Of a stretch of 64,000 nucleotides of DNA, positions 26,632-34,790 are shown one piece after another. Below the pieces are notes generated by a model, which saw only the letters and a list, made by a program, of their open reading frames with translations, had not been told where the DNA came from and did no database searches. Where the stretch lies: contig OZ257145.1 in the NCBI GenBank assembly GCA_965279315.1, forward strand, positions 2,108,001-2,172,000, read 5' to 3'. The first letter of the stretch is position 1. Each line of letters starts with the position of its first letter. The position numbers and the translations under genes were made by a program. This DNA is from JAPWJZ01 sp965279315. Its GTDB lineage: Bacteria; Pseudomonadota; Alphaproteobacteria; Micavibrionales; UBA2020.

Positions 26632-27828
26632 CTAAATTGCCAGCGCCGGTTTCGGAACAGCAACGCGCAGGGTATTCAGGCGCGCGACTCCGTCCGACAT
26701 GACGGTGTCATGCAGGAAAGATTGCGTCGGCACGTCTTCCGATCCGGGCAGCAGCGGGGTGGAAACTTTTAATTCCGGCTGCACCTTATCGACGAATGAC
26801 ACGTAATCGCCGGCCTTCATGACGGGCGTGTTGGTGACGCAATCGATGCCGTAATCGCCTTCCGCCGCATTCGTCACGACGCAGGTCGCGGCTTCGTTGA
26901 ATACTTGCGCAGGTGCAATCACCACAGGCTCGGCGGGCAGGGGCAGGATATCGGCGACAGTCGCGACCGGCGCTGCGATATGCGCGACAGCCTGTTCCAG
27001 CTGCGGCTTATAGCCCAGCTTCACAAGGTCTTTCAGGAATTGCACAGCCTGCTTGTTGCCGCGCTCCTTCGCCGTTTCGGCAAGGTCATGCGCCAGCTTC
27101 AGGCGTTCCTGCAATGGAATATCTTTCAGGCGCAGCACATCATGCGCGCGGTCCTTCAAAAATTGCGGGGAAACGGAATTGAGGTTGTCGGGATCGGCCT
27201 TCAAAAGGTATGCCGCGAATTTTCCCTGTGCCTGATCCGATTTCATCGCCGTCTGCCACAACCGCGCCAGCACATTGGGCTGCTGCGCGGGTGCGGTGTC
27301 GATGATGGGTAGAATATCTTTTGCGGCAACCAGCGGCAATTCCGCCGCCGCTGCGCCCGGGATCACAACGTCAAAAACCTTGCCGCCGAATTCTTTCGCG
27401 TATTCGATCCCGGTGTGGAAAAATTCCGTGCCCCCCAGCCACGCGCCGAACGCGCCGCCCGCAACGCCTGTCAGCAGCGCGATTTTTGCGCGCTTCAGTT
27501 TCGCGGGGTCGCGCCAGTCGATCTTGCCCCCGGTTGCGCGCGCTTGTCGCCAGTCGATAAACGTGTCCTTGCCATAGCTGTACAGCGCAGCGCCCGCGCC
27601 CGATGCAACGGCTGCAACGCCGATGGTTGCGAATGAAGAAAGCCCCGCGCCCGCAACAGCAGACACCGCCGCGATCTTGATCACATTCGTGACCGCCGCA
27701 CGCGTGCCGATATCAACGGCCTTGTTGAAAAAGCGCGACAGGAATCGCTTTTTGGATGCGGTGTCAGAGGGTAGGCCCGTTTCGAATTCCGCTGCCTGAG
27801 TCGGCGCGGTTGCGTTGGAATTAGTCAT
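26632..27828 (-). CDS. Large protein with central membrane segments, unknown function
   Basis: 398 residues from ATG 27828 (AGGTG five bases upstream; GTG 27834 possible). A charged N-terminal 35 residues precede small-residue-rich hydrophobic stretches (IGTRAAVTNVIKIAAVSAVAGAGLSSFATIGVAAVASGAGAALYSYG and ALLTGVAGGAFGAWLGG). Then comes a Sel1- or TPR-like helical region (LARLWQTAMKSDQAQGKFAAYLL; LKLAHDLAETAKERGNKQAVQFLKDLVKLGYKP). The last 120 residues are beta-rich with two Cys. The Gly/Ala-rich helices recall pore or oligomer-forming proteins, but the family is unknown. Confidence 0.55.
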   Translation of the reverse strand: MTNSNATAPTQAAEFETGLPSDTASKKRFLSRFFNKAVDIGTRAAVTNVIKIAAVSAVAGAGLSSFATIGVAAVASGAGAALYSYGKDTFIDWRQARATGGKIDWRDPAKLKRAKIALLTGVAGGAFGAWLGGTEFFHTGIEYAKEFGGKVFDVVIPGAAAAELPLVAAKDILPIIDTAPAQQPNVLARLWQTAMKSDQAQGKFAAYLLKADPDNLNSVSPQFLKDRAHDVLRLKDIPLQERLKLAHDLAETAKERGNKQAVQFLKDLVKLGYKPQLEQAVAHIAAPVATVADILPLPAEPVVIAPAQVFNEAATCVVTNAAEGDYGIDCVTNTPVMKAGDYVSFVDKVQPELKVSTPLLPGSEDVPTQSFLHDTVMSDGVARLNTLRVAVPKPALAI

Positions 27829-27911
27829 TTGCACACCTGATTTTTTTATCCTTGCGGTGCAACATACGCCATTGTTTTATAATGATCAATTAAAATTATG
27901 GAATTTATTTG

Positions 27912-27941
27912 TTGACGTAATGCTCCAACAGAGGGTAGCTT
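27912..27941 (+). promoter_or_regulatory. Possible promoter of the 28035 gene
   Basis: TTGACG, an 18-base spacer and TAGCTT, about 95 bases before the ATG; an AT-rich stretch lies upstream. Moderate match only. Confidence 0.35.
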
Positions 27942-28034
27942 CCCTTTGCCAACTGGGGGGCAGGTCAGCCGGCTGCGACGAGCAGAGGTCGGACCAATAA
28001 GCCACAAGAAGCAAAAATCAACAGAGGAAAAATT

Positions 28035-29045
28035 ATGAACAAGACACTGAGGACCCTGGCGTTTACGTCAGCGGTAGCGTTATTCGGCGGCTCGGCTTAC
28101 GCGACGGGCAACCACAACGACCAGCCCGTCAAACAACCCCCCGCGCCGACACAGTCGCAAGGGCAGGGTCAAAACCAAGGCCAGAGCCAGCTTCAATCCC
28201 AAGCGCAAAACCAAGGCCAGAACCAGGGCCAGTCGCAACAAGCCAACGGCACCGGCATCGGTACGGGCATCGCGACCTCCACCGCAGGCGCATCTGCCGG
28301 CGCAACCGCCCAGACGGGCGCAATCACCAACACCAACGGCGCATCGGCACAAACCGGCCCCATCACCAATACGAACGGCGCATCGGCGGCAACCGGCGCG
28401 ATCGACGTGAATGCGGCTGGCGGCGCAGCGAATGCGGCAACCGGCCCGATCAACGTCGCGCCCAGCCAATCGACCGTCAACAGCTTCCGCTCCTTCGTCG
28501 GCACCAACGCGCCGAACCTGTCGGGCGCGGTTGATAACTGCCTTGCCGTCGTGGGCTGGAGCTTCTCCGCCAACGTGTTCGGCTCGACCGGCGTCGGTCT
28601 CGGCGGCGGCAACCAGCGCGCGGAATTCGTCGAGCAATGCTCGGCGGTCAAATCCGCCTTCGAAGTCTGGAACCGTGCGAACGGCGACGTTGCCAAAGAA
28701 ACCTTTGCGATCGAAATGCTCATCAAGGCGCTGCCCAACTACGCGAAACCCGCGATGGACTCGGCTGTCGAGCGCATCAACGCCTATGTCGAGAAAAACG
28801 GCGAGAACGAGCCGGATTCCGTCATGAGCATCTTTGGCGCGAAAGCGTTCAAGAAAAAAGACCTGCCGCCCGCGACGCTCCCCGCTGCTGCCAATACCGG
28901 CACCCAGCTGCAAGGTGTGACGCTGGTCGTCAACCCGGTCGTGCATACGGTCGAAACGCATACCAAAGAAACCCGCGTTGTCGTGAAACAGCCCAAGGCA
29001 CCTGTGCCTGCTGCGCTGGCGCCCGATTGCGGCTGCAAAAAGTAA
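28035..29045 (+). CDS. Exported Gln/Gly/Asn-rich repeat protein
   Basis: 336 residues. A signal peptide (to GGSAYA) is followed by a low-complexity zone, about 35-150. This starts with alternating QGQ/QNQGQSQ units and continues with a repeated ITNTNGASA-type unit (AQTGAITNTNGASAQTGPITNTNGASAATGAI). A folded-looking region (about 155-270) contains three Cys and many aromatic residues. The end is Pro/Val-rich and finishes CGCKK. The repeats look amyloid- or adhesin-like, but no family is recognised. AGAGG supports the start. A lipoprotein gene follows on the same strand after a hairpin. Confidence 0.65.
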   Translation: MNKTLRTLAFTSAVALFGGSAYATGNHNDQPVKQPPAPTQSQGQGQNQGQSQLQSQAQNQGQNQGQSQQANGTGIGTGIATSTAGASAGATAQTGAITNTNGASAQTGPITNTNGASAATGAIDVNAAGGAANAATGPINVAPSQSTVNSFRSFVGTNAPNLSGAVDNCLAVVGWSFSANVFGSTGVGLGGGNQRAEFVEQCSAVKSAFEVWNRANGDVAKETFAIEMLIKALPNYAKPAMDSAVERINAYVEKNGENEPDSVMSIFGAKAFKKKDLPPATLPAAANTGTQLQGVTLVVNPVVHTVETHTKETRVVVKQPKAPVPAALAPDCGCKK

Positions 29046-29058
29046 GCCTGCTATCTGC

Positions 29059-29107
29059 AAGGCGCGCGGTTTCACCGCCGCGCGCCTTGTGGCCGGCTTT
29101 TTTTCAA
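29059..29107 (+). terminator. Hairpin with delayed T-tract
   Basis: An 11-bp stem AAGGCGCGCGG / CCGCGCGCCTT follows the 28035 gene; a run of Ts begins after ten more bases. Likely a terminator or attenuator before the lipoprotein gene. Confidence 0.55.
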
Positions 29108-29121
29108 GAAGGGATGACGTT

Positions 29122-29583
29122 ATGCTGACATTCGCCAGAAGAATTTCCGGTGTTTTCCTGCTCGCCGCGCTGGGCGGCTGCGCCACCATGAAAGACACCG
29201 GCACGCAAGACTGCGTGGAGCGCAACGGCTACCAGATCAACCTGCTGGTCACCAGCATCAGCAAACGCAGCGACAAGTTCAGTGAAGAATGCGCGACCGC
29301 GCGCGTCGCCACCGTGATTTCCACCATGAAAAAACGCGACGGTTCGCCCGATCTTGGCATGTATAACCTGGCCCTTTCCCTCTACGAACAAAGCAATGCC
29401 CGCATCCGCGAATTCATGGACAAGATGCTGAAGGAAGAAGGCACCTCCGTCGATGATATGAAATTCGCCATCGCCAAGGAAAAAGGCACGCTCGTCTGCG
29501 AACGCGCCACCGTGACCAATCCCGACGGCACTGTCACCACCGGCTTCCGCTGCAAGACGCCCGCCGCACCCGTCGCCAACTAA
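29122..29583 (+). CDS. Small lipoprotein, unknown function
   Basis: 153 residues from ATG 29122, which yields a compact lipoprotein signal (MLTFARRISGVFLLAALGGC). An A/G-rich ribosome site lies just upstream. The mature chain is helical with four Cys (CVERNG, CATAR, CERAT, CKTP) that may pair in the periplasm. No recognised family. It lies just downstream of the Gln/Gly-rich exported protein, so the two may work together. Confidence 0.62.
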   Translation: MLTFARRISGVFLLAALGGCATMKDTGTQDCVERNGYQINLLVTSISKRSDKFSEECATARVATVISTMKKRDGSPDLGMYNLALSLYEQSNARIREFMDKMLKEEGTSVDDMKFAIAKEKGTLVCERATVTNPDGTVTTGFRCKTPAAPVAN

Positions 29584-29667
29584 CTGCTAACCATCCCTTT
29601 CCGTTTTACGCTTTCTATGTTTGAATAGGCCTTATGTCCGCGCACCGCGCTGGACGCAGGGAACCGT

Positions 29668-30411
29668 ATGTACACCAAGGCCATCGACCTCCGCGAATTT
29701 TACGACTCCACGCGCGGGCGCGTGGCGCAGCGGATTCTGCGCCAGCATATCCGCACGCTGTGGCCGAATGTGGCGGGCTTGCGGATGCTGGGGCTGGGCT
29801 ATGCCGTCCCCTATATGAAGCCGTTTGTGGGGGAGGCGGAGCGTATCGCCGCCCTGATGCCGTCCCATCAGGGCGCGATTTTCTGGCCGCCGGATGACAA
29901 GGGGCTGGTCAGCATGTGCGCCGAGGGTGAACTGCCCATCGAAACCAATTCCATCGACCGCCTGCTGATCGTCCACGGCTTGCAGGGCTATGAAAGCCTC
30001 GATGCCGTCTTGCGCGAAAGCTGGCGCGTGCTGTCGGGGCAGGGGCGGCTGATGATCGTCGTGCCGAACCGCGCCGGAGTCTGGGCGCGTGTTGACTCGA
30101 CGCCGTTCGGTTACGGCACGCCCTATTCGGTCGGGCAGGTGAAGCAGCATTTAAAAGATTATTTGTTCGTGCCTGAAAACACCGTGCGCGCGCTGTTCGT
30201 GCCGCCCACATCGTCGCGCCTGATCCTGACGACCGCGCCGCTCTTCGAAAAACTCGGCCCCAAATTCATGAGCGCCTTCGCCGGCGTCAACATCATCGAA
30301 GCCTCCAAACAACTCTACGCCGGCACCATGGTCGGCGCGACCAGCCCCGCCGCCGTCCATGCGCATCGCCGACGCGTAGCGCAAAGCGCGCCGATGTCGC
30401 GGGAGGGGTGA
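29668..30411 (+). CDS. SAM-dependent methyltransferase (class I)
   Basis: 247 residues. Variant Rossmann motif I is LRMLGLGYAVPYMKPF; the later LPIETNSIDRLLIVHGLQGYESLDAVLRESWRVLSGQGRLMIVVPNRAG is the motif IV/post-IV block of type-11 methyltransferases. The C-terminal third is longer than the minimal domain and ends in a basic stretch. Substrate unknown. AGGGAA precedes the ATG. It overlaps the next small membrane gene by one base (TGATG). Confidence 0.75.
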   Translation: MYTKAIDLREFYDSTRGRVAQRILRQHIRTLWPNVAGLRMLGLGYAVPYMKPFVGEAERIAALMPSHQGAIFWPPDDKGLVSMCAEGELPIETNSIDRLLIVHGLQGYESLDAVLRESWRVLSGQGRLMIVVPNRAGVWARVDSTPFGYGTPYSVGQVKQHLKDYLFVPENTVRALFVPPTSSRLILTTAPLFEKLGPKFMSAFAGVNIIEASKQLYAGTMVGATSPAAVHAHRRRVAQSAPMSREG

Positions 30412-30593
30412 TGGAAGAGACCGTAAAAAATAAAAATCCTTGGTCACGCAGTAAAAAAATTCTGGCCGTATGTGGGGCTATTTTCATTGCCGGTTTGATT
30501 GTTGCGTCTTACTTCCTTTATTACTTCATACTTGCCTATCCCTCAGCCTTTGGCGTTTTAGGGTTGCTTGCTCATGAGTTTCATAAATTATGA
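30411..30593 (+). CDS. AT-rich single-span membrane peptide (60 aa)
   Basis: The start overlaps the methyltransferase stop and has GGGAGGGG just upstream. A basic N-terminus precedes two adjoining hydrophobic stretches (ILAVCGAIFIAGLIVASYFLYYFILA, YPSAFGVLGLLA). Its AT-rich composition differs from both neighbours, suggesting recent acquisition or relaxed constraint. The stop overlaps the next ATG (ATGA), giving tight coupling on both sides. Confidence 0.5.
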   Translation: MEETVKNKNPWSRSKKILAVCGAIFIAGLIVASYFLYYFILAYPSAFGVLGLLAHEFHKL

Positions 30594-30988
30594 TCGAAGC
30601 CATCTTCGAAATCGTATTCGAAATCCTCATCCAAGGCGGTGCCGAAATCATCGCCGAGGTGGTGACGCATAAATCGCGCAAGCGCAGGCGCGCGCGGGGG
30701 ATCGAGCCGAAGCCGATGAATCCTGTGGCGGCGGCGGTCCTGTGGTTCGCGCTGGGGGCGGTGATGGGTGGGGGCAGCCTGATTTTCTTCCCGCATTCGT
30801 TTATCCATTCGGAAAGCTTGCGCATCGCCAACCTGATCGTCACGCCGCTGGTGCTGGGCGCATTGATGGCGCTGCTCGGCCGCCGCCGCCTCGCGAATGG
30901 CGAAGAAACCGTCCCCCTCGACAAATTCTCCAACGCCGCGCTGTTTGCGCTCGGCATGGCGGGCGTGCGGTTTTTCTTTGCGCATTAA
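30590..30988 (+). CDS. Small membrane protein, unknown function
   Basis: 132 residues. An amphipathic N-terminal helix (IFEIVFEILIQGGAEIIAEVV) and a strongly basic patch (HKSRKRRRARG) precede three membrane segments (AAAVLWFALGAVMGGGSLIFF, LIVTPLVLGALMALLG and ALFALGMAGVRFFFAH). It is coupled by ATGA to the small upstream membrane peptide. No family recognised. A palindromic repeat pair follows within 13 bases. Confidence 0.6.
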   Translation: MIEAIFEIVFEILIQGGAEIIAEVVTHKSRKRRRARGIEPKPMNPVAAAVLWFALGAVMGGGSLIFFPHSFIHSESLRIANLIVTPLVLGALMALLGRRRLANGEETVPLDKFSNAALFALGMAGVRFFFAH

Positions 30989-31000
30989 TCACCACCTCTC

Positions 31001-31080
31001 GTCATCCCCGCGAAAGCGGGGATCCCGTGGGTTTTATGTGCTCTGCCAATCACCGGGATCCCCGCTTTCGCGGGGATGAC
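31001..31080. repeat. Inverted pair of palindromic repeats (26-bp arms)
   Basis: 31001-31026 and 31055-31080 are exact reverse complements, each containing the hairpin ATCCCCGC-GAAA-GCGGGGAT type core, with 28 bases between. REPIN-like architecture; the core is related to GTCATCCCCG repeats common in proteobacteria. Confidence 0.75.
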
Positions 31081-31172
31081 ATCAAAGGCGTATTTTATGT
31101 CAACCAAAGCGCCGTAACCCTTGCCACCCACGCCACAATCCCATAAAAATTCATCTATACAGGAGAATAACC

Positions 31173-32255
31173 ATGACCGCCGCACATCCGCTTCCCAAAC
31201 AGGGCATCCTCGACATCAAGCCGTATATCGGCGGGGAGGGGCGCGTGGCGGGGATTACCGATCTGCTGCGGCTGGCATCGAACGAAAACGCGCTGGGCTG
31301 CAGCCCAAAGGCGCGCGAGGCTTATCTGGCCTGTGCGAATGATTTGTTCCGCTATCCCGATGGTTCGGCGGCGGAACTGCGCGGCGCGCTGGGCAAGACC
31401 TATAACATGAACCCCGACAATATCGTCTGCGGCTCGGGGTCGGAGGAATTGATCTCGCTGCTCGTGCGCGCCTATGCGGGCCCGGGCGATGAAGTGCTGT
31501 TCCCGCAATACGGGTTCCTGATGTACCCGATCTGCGCGAAGGCCGTGGGCGCGACGCCCGTGCTGGCGCCCGAAAATGATTTCCGCACCGATGTTGACGC
31601 GCTTTTGAAGGCCATCACGCCGAAGACGAAAATGCTGCTGCTCGCCAACCCGAACAACCCGACGGGCAGCTACATCACGCGGGAGGAACTGAAACACCTC
31701 TGCGAAAAAGTGCCGTCGAACGTGCTGATCCTGCTCGACAGCGCCTATGCGGAATTCGTGCAGGCATCCGATTATTCCGATGGCCGCGACATGGTCGATG
31801 CGCATCCGAATGTGGTGATGCTGCGTACCTTTTCGAAAATTTACGGGCTGGCGGCCTTGCGCCTCGGCTGGGGCTATTGCTCGGCGGAGGTGGCGGGCGT
31901 GGTGAACCGCGTGCGGGGCGCGTTCAACGTCAATGCACCCGCACAGGCGGCGGGGGTGGCGGCGTTGTCGGATACCGACTTCCTGAAACGCACCATCGAC
32001 ATGACCACGACGGGGCGGAAGTATCTTGCGGAAAATATCGGCGCGCTGGGATACCGCGTATTGCCCAGCGTCGGCAACTTCCTGCTGATCGAATTCGGCG
32101 ATAACGCCGAAAAAATCCGCCTTGGGCTGAAAGACAAGGGTATTTTCATCCGCCAGATGGGGGCGTATAATCTGCCAAGGCACCTGCGCGTGACTGTCGG
32201 CACGTCCGATGACAATGCGCGGCTGGTGGCCGAACTGAAAAACCTGAAAGGGTAA
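31173..32255 (+). CDS. hisC: Histidinol-phosphate aminotransferase
   Basis: PLP-dependent class I/II aminotransferase that converts imidazole-acetol phosphate to histidinol phosphate in histidine synthesis. The 360 residues fit the family. SNENALGCSPKA is the HisC N-terminal signature; NPNNPTGSY, LLDSAYAEF and TFSKIYGLAALRLGW (PLP Lys) follow in order. Some paralogues act on tyrosine/phenylalanine or cobalamin precursors, and no other his genes are nearby, so the exact role is not certain. AGGAG lies eight bases before the ATG. Confidence 0.9.
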   Translation: MTAAHPLPKQGILDIKPYIGGEGRVAGITDLLRLASNENALGCSPKAREAYLACANDLFRYPDGSAAELRGALGKTYNMNPDNIVCGSGSEELISLLVRAYAGPGDEVLFPQYGFLMYPICAKAVGATPVLAPENDFRTDVDALLKAITPKTKMLLLANPNNPTGSYITREELKHLCEKVPSNVLILLDSAYAEFVQASDYSDGRDMVDAHPNVVMLRTFSKIYGLAALRLGWGYCSAEVAGVVNRVRGAFNVNAPAQAAGVAALSDTDFLKRTIDMTTTGRKYLAENIGALGYRVLPSVGNFLLIEFGDNAEKIRLGLKDKGIFIRQMGAYNLPRHLRVTVGTSDDNARLVAELKNLKG

Positions 32256-32259
32256 AAAC

Positions 32260-33027
32260 ATGACACGCAACCAGCAATGGATATTGATCGCTATCGCCGC
32301 CGTCATTGGCGCTGCGTTGGTTGTGGGCGTCATCAAGAAAAAATTCCCGGACATGATCAGGGGCGGCAAGCCCGGGGTCGAAGGGCAGCAGGCGGCGGGT
32401 GCGCGCACCGACAACCCGAACAACCTGCCTGTCTATACCGGCGCGCCGCCCGCGCCGCGCGGCGATTACAACCCGAAGCTCAACCCCGCGCTGCAAACGG
32501 TACAGGGGCAACTGCGGCTGCTGGAAACGGCGATCAGCCATGCGGTCATGAAAAAACAGATCGGGTTCGAGGATTTTGAAAAGCTGCATTTCGGCGGCGC
32601 ATCGGCGAATGTCGATCCCGCCTATGCCGTGTTCAACCCCGAAGGCAAGATCAAGTTCCGCCCGATGATGGGCGCCTGGATCGACCAGCCGACGCTCGAC
32701 CTTGTGACCAAGCAAAAGGGTATGCGCGTCTGGTACACCCTGCGCCGCCAGCCCGATACGGCGGGCACGACCGACACCCTCTATGCCGTGATCCCCGCGC
32801 CCAGCGATGCGTTCTGCAAGCGCGTGCGCCTTGGGTATAAACTGCGCCCTGCGCTGAAATTCGCGACCGACAATACGCAGATCGTGACGGATGAAGCGGG
32901 CGCGATCCCCAATGACGCGATGAAGGTGCCGTCCTGCCTGACCGCAGGCGACGGCCGAGTCTATTATTTCCATCCCCTGCGCCTGCGCTTCCTGCGCAAC
33001 GGCGGGACGATGTGGCAGGGTCGCTAA
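32260..33027 (+). CDS. Single-span exported protein, unknown function
   Basis: 255 residues. An N-terminal membrane anchor (WILIAIAAVIGAALVVGVI) is followed by a Pro-rich linker and a soluble domain. GKIKFRPMMGAWIDQPTLDLVTKQKGMRVWYTLRR and two Cys (DAFCKRVRLG, VPSCLTAGDG) spaced for a disulphide are visible. It resembles pilin-like or secretion-associated proteins in layout only. AAAGGG precedes the ATG and only four bases separate it from hisC. Confidence 0.58.
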   Translation: MTRNQQWILIAIAAVIGAALVVGVIKKKFPDMIRGGKPGVEGQQAAGARTDNPNNLPVYTGAPPAPRGDYNPKLNPALQTVQGQLRLLETAISHAVMKKQIGFEDFEKLHFGGASANVDPAYAVFNPEGKIKFRPMMGAWIDQPTLDLVTKQKGMRVWYTLRRQPDTAGTTDTLYAVIPAPSDAFCKRVRLGYKLRPALKFATDNTQIVTDEAGAIPNDAMKVPSCLTAGDGRVYYFHPLRLRFLRNGGTMWQGR

Positions 33028-33057
33028 CTACCTGAATTAAAGCAATATTTTTGAAAT

Positions 33058-33084
33058 TATCACCGCGTTAATAAACGCGTGATA
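33058..33084. promoter_or_regulatory. Inverted repeat directly before the ART-like gene
   Basis: TATCACCGCGTT (33058-33069) and AACGCGTGATA (33074-33084) are reverse complements apart from one extra C. They end 11 bases before the ATG, where a ribosome site would be expected; none is evident. Confidence 0.5.
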
Positions 33085-33095
33085 AAATATTCGGC

Positions 33096-34412
33096 ATGGG
33101 CACGACTATTTACCATGGCAGCCGTACCGTCGAGGGCATCGACGCGATTGACCTGACCAAAGCGAAGTCAGGCGGATCGAGTTCGGAATACGGCATCGGT
33201 TTCTACACCTCCCTCAACCGGGGCGATGGCGAGGGCAACGCGTTTTCACGCGGCAGCACCGCCGGCTGGGTTTACGAGTTCGAGGTCAAATCCACCTTCG
33301 ACAGTTATTCGCGCGGCCACCGCGACCGCTGGATATCCGGCTTCGAGGATGTGACGCGCGAACTGGTCGAGGATTTCGCGAAAGGCATGGCCAAGCTTGG
33401 CGTCAACGCCGCAACCGGCGTCGACATGGCCAAGGCCGGCGAAGACATGCTGGCGCGCTTCGACGCCGGAAAATACCAAGGCCATACCGGCCGCAATTTC
33501 ATCATGAACCTGCAATCCGAATTCGGCGTGCCGCGCGACAGCAACAAGGGGCAGGTGACATCGGCGGATATCATCGATGCCGCAGGCTATGACGGCGTGC
33601 GCGCGAATGGCGGCCAGTATTTCGTGTTCATGAACCCGAAAACCCTGCCCGAACCCGTGCCCCATGCCTTCGACCATCCCGAGAATAAACAGGCCGCCGC
33701 CATCGGCCACCTCTTGCGTGAAATCAGCGCGCTGAAACTGATCGACGAATACGGGCGCTCCGACGACCATGTCCGCATCGAGCCGCATTTGATGCGCGAC
33801 ATGCGTTTTGCGGTGGCCGACATCGTGAACGACGTGCTGAAAGGCAATATCGAGGCCTATCCCAAGATGCTGGGCGTGCGCCACATGCTGGAGGAAACCG
33901 GCGTCGAAATATCGCCCAACATGAAGTTATATTTGAACCGCGCCGAAGACGCCGCGGGCGCGATCGCCAAACTGTCGCCCGAACAGGTCGAGGCGCGGCG
34001 CGAAGGCGAGGCGCTGGTCAGGGAAAAGCCCGAGCGCGTGAAGGGCGAAGGCTTCAACGATTACAAGGACCGCGTTTTCGCGTGGTACGACGCAAACAAC
34101 GCGGGCGCGACCGACGCGGAGCAGCGCGGATTTTCACACGCGCTGTTCGACACGCTCTACCGCGACGCGCAGCAGGCCTATGCCGTGCGCACGCTCGACG
34201 CGATGGCGATCAACCACGACCCCGCGAAACTGGAACGCATGCTGGCGCAAGACACGTCCTGGGGCCTGAGCCGCAGCATGGGCGCGATCCAGCATATCGA
34301 ATATGACCTTGATACCGTGCATTCCAAACCGGGCTTCAAGCTGCCCGATGCAAGGTCAACCCCCACGGTGGAACACAAATTCACCGTCACCCCGATAAAG
34401 CCGGCAGCCTGA
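33096..34412 (+). CDS. ADP-ribosyltransferase-fold protein (putative effector/toxin)
   Basis: 438 residues, no signal peptide. IYHGS (5-9), EYGIGFYTSL (31-40) and YEFEV (60-64) match the opening of the ART-like domain found in DUF3990-type and phage/polymorphic-toxin proteins. GYDGVRANGGQYFVFMNPKTL (164-184) matches the closing GYDG..YVVF.P block, with Gln174 near the usual catalytic Glu/Gln. The 100-residue helical insertion between the halves and the 250-residue helical C-terminus are atypical. Activity is unproven. No recognisable immunity or glycohydrolase partner lies next to it; the convergent 34414 gene encodes a small secreted protein. Confidence 0.6.
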   Translation: MGTTIYHGSRTVEGIDAIDLTKAKSGGSSSEYGIGFYTSLNRGDGEGNAFSRGSTAGWVYEFEVKSTFDSYSRGHRDRWISGFEDVTRELVEDFAKGMAKLGVNAATGVDMAKAGEDMLARFDAGKYQGHTGRNFIMNLQSEFGVPRDSNKGQVTSADIIDAAGYDGVRANGGQYFVFMNPKTLPEPVPHAFDHPENKQAAAIGHLLREISALKLIDEYGRSDDHVRIEPHLMRDMRFAVADIVNDVLKGNIEAYPKMLGVRHMLEETGVEISPNMKLYLNRAEDAAGAIAKLSPEQVEARREGEALVREKPERVKGEGFNDYKDRVFAWYDANNAGATDAEQRGFSHALFDTLYRDAQQAYAVRTLDAMAINHDPAKLERMLAQDTSWGLSRSMGAIQHIEYDLDTVHSKPGFKLPDARSTPTVEHKFTVTPIKPAA

Positions 34413-34413
34413 C

Positions 34414-34716
34414 TCACCCCGCAAAATGCCAGTCATAGCCTTCGCGCACGATGCAGGCGAGCTGTTTGTCGTCCTCGACATACAGTTCGACCCATTTGCC
34501 GGATTTCCGGCTGACATACCACATATGCACATGGTCGTCGCTGTCGATGCCGTCGGCGAGGTAGGAGAGTTTATGTTCGGTCATCAGCCGCTTCGCCATG
34601 TCGCCCACGGGCGCGCATTGGCGCGGCGGGGCAGGGCGGGTGACCCCGTAAGCGGCAACCGAAAGCGTGGCGGCAAGGGCAATCCCCAGCGCCAGATATT
34701 TGACCTTGAACGCCAT
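34414..34716 (-). CDS. Small exported protein, unknown function
   Basis: 100 residues: a signal sequence or anchor (KYLALGIALAATLSVAAYGV), then a short globular domain with two Cys (QCAPVGD, LACIVREG) that may form a disulphide and a predicted beta-rich end (HVHMWYVSRKSGKWVELYVEDDKQLACI). Its stop lies one base beyond the convergent ART-like gene. A role as partner of that protein is possible but unsupported by sequence. Confidence 0.6.
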   Translation of the reverse strand: MAFKVKYLALGIALAATLSVAAYGVTRPAPPRQCAPVGDMAKRLMTEHKLSYLADGIDSDDHVHMWYVSRKSGKWVELYVEDDKQLACIVREGYDWHFAG

Positions 34717-34790
34717 ATTGACCCCGCCAGCTGTTGAGATATAACAAGGATACCGTGTTTCGATTCACAAGTCCATGAATGGGGGTTTCC

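Noticed and set aside
28130..28480. CRISPR-like array suggested by regular repeats
   Set aside because: The repeats are in-frame codons of a Gln/Gly/Asn-rich exported protein, not palindromic direct repeats with unique spacers.
31155..32423. 422-codon minus-strand frame opposite hisC
   Set aside because: Shadow of a high-GC gene with all HisC motifs on the opposite strand.
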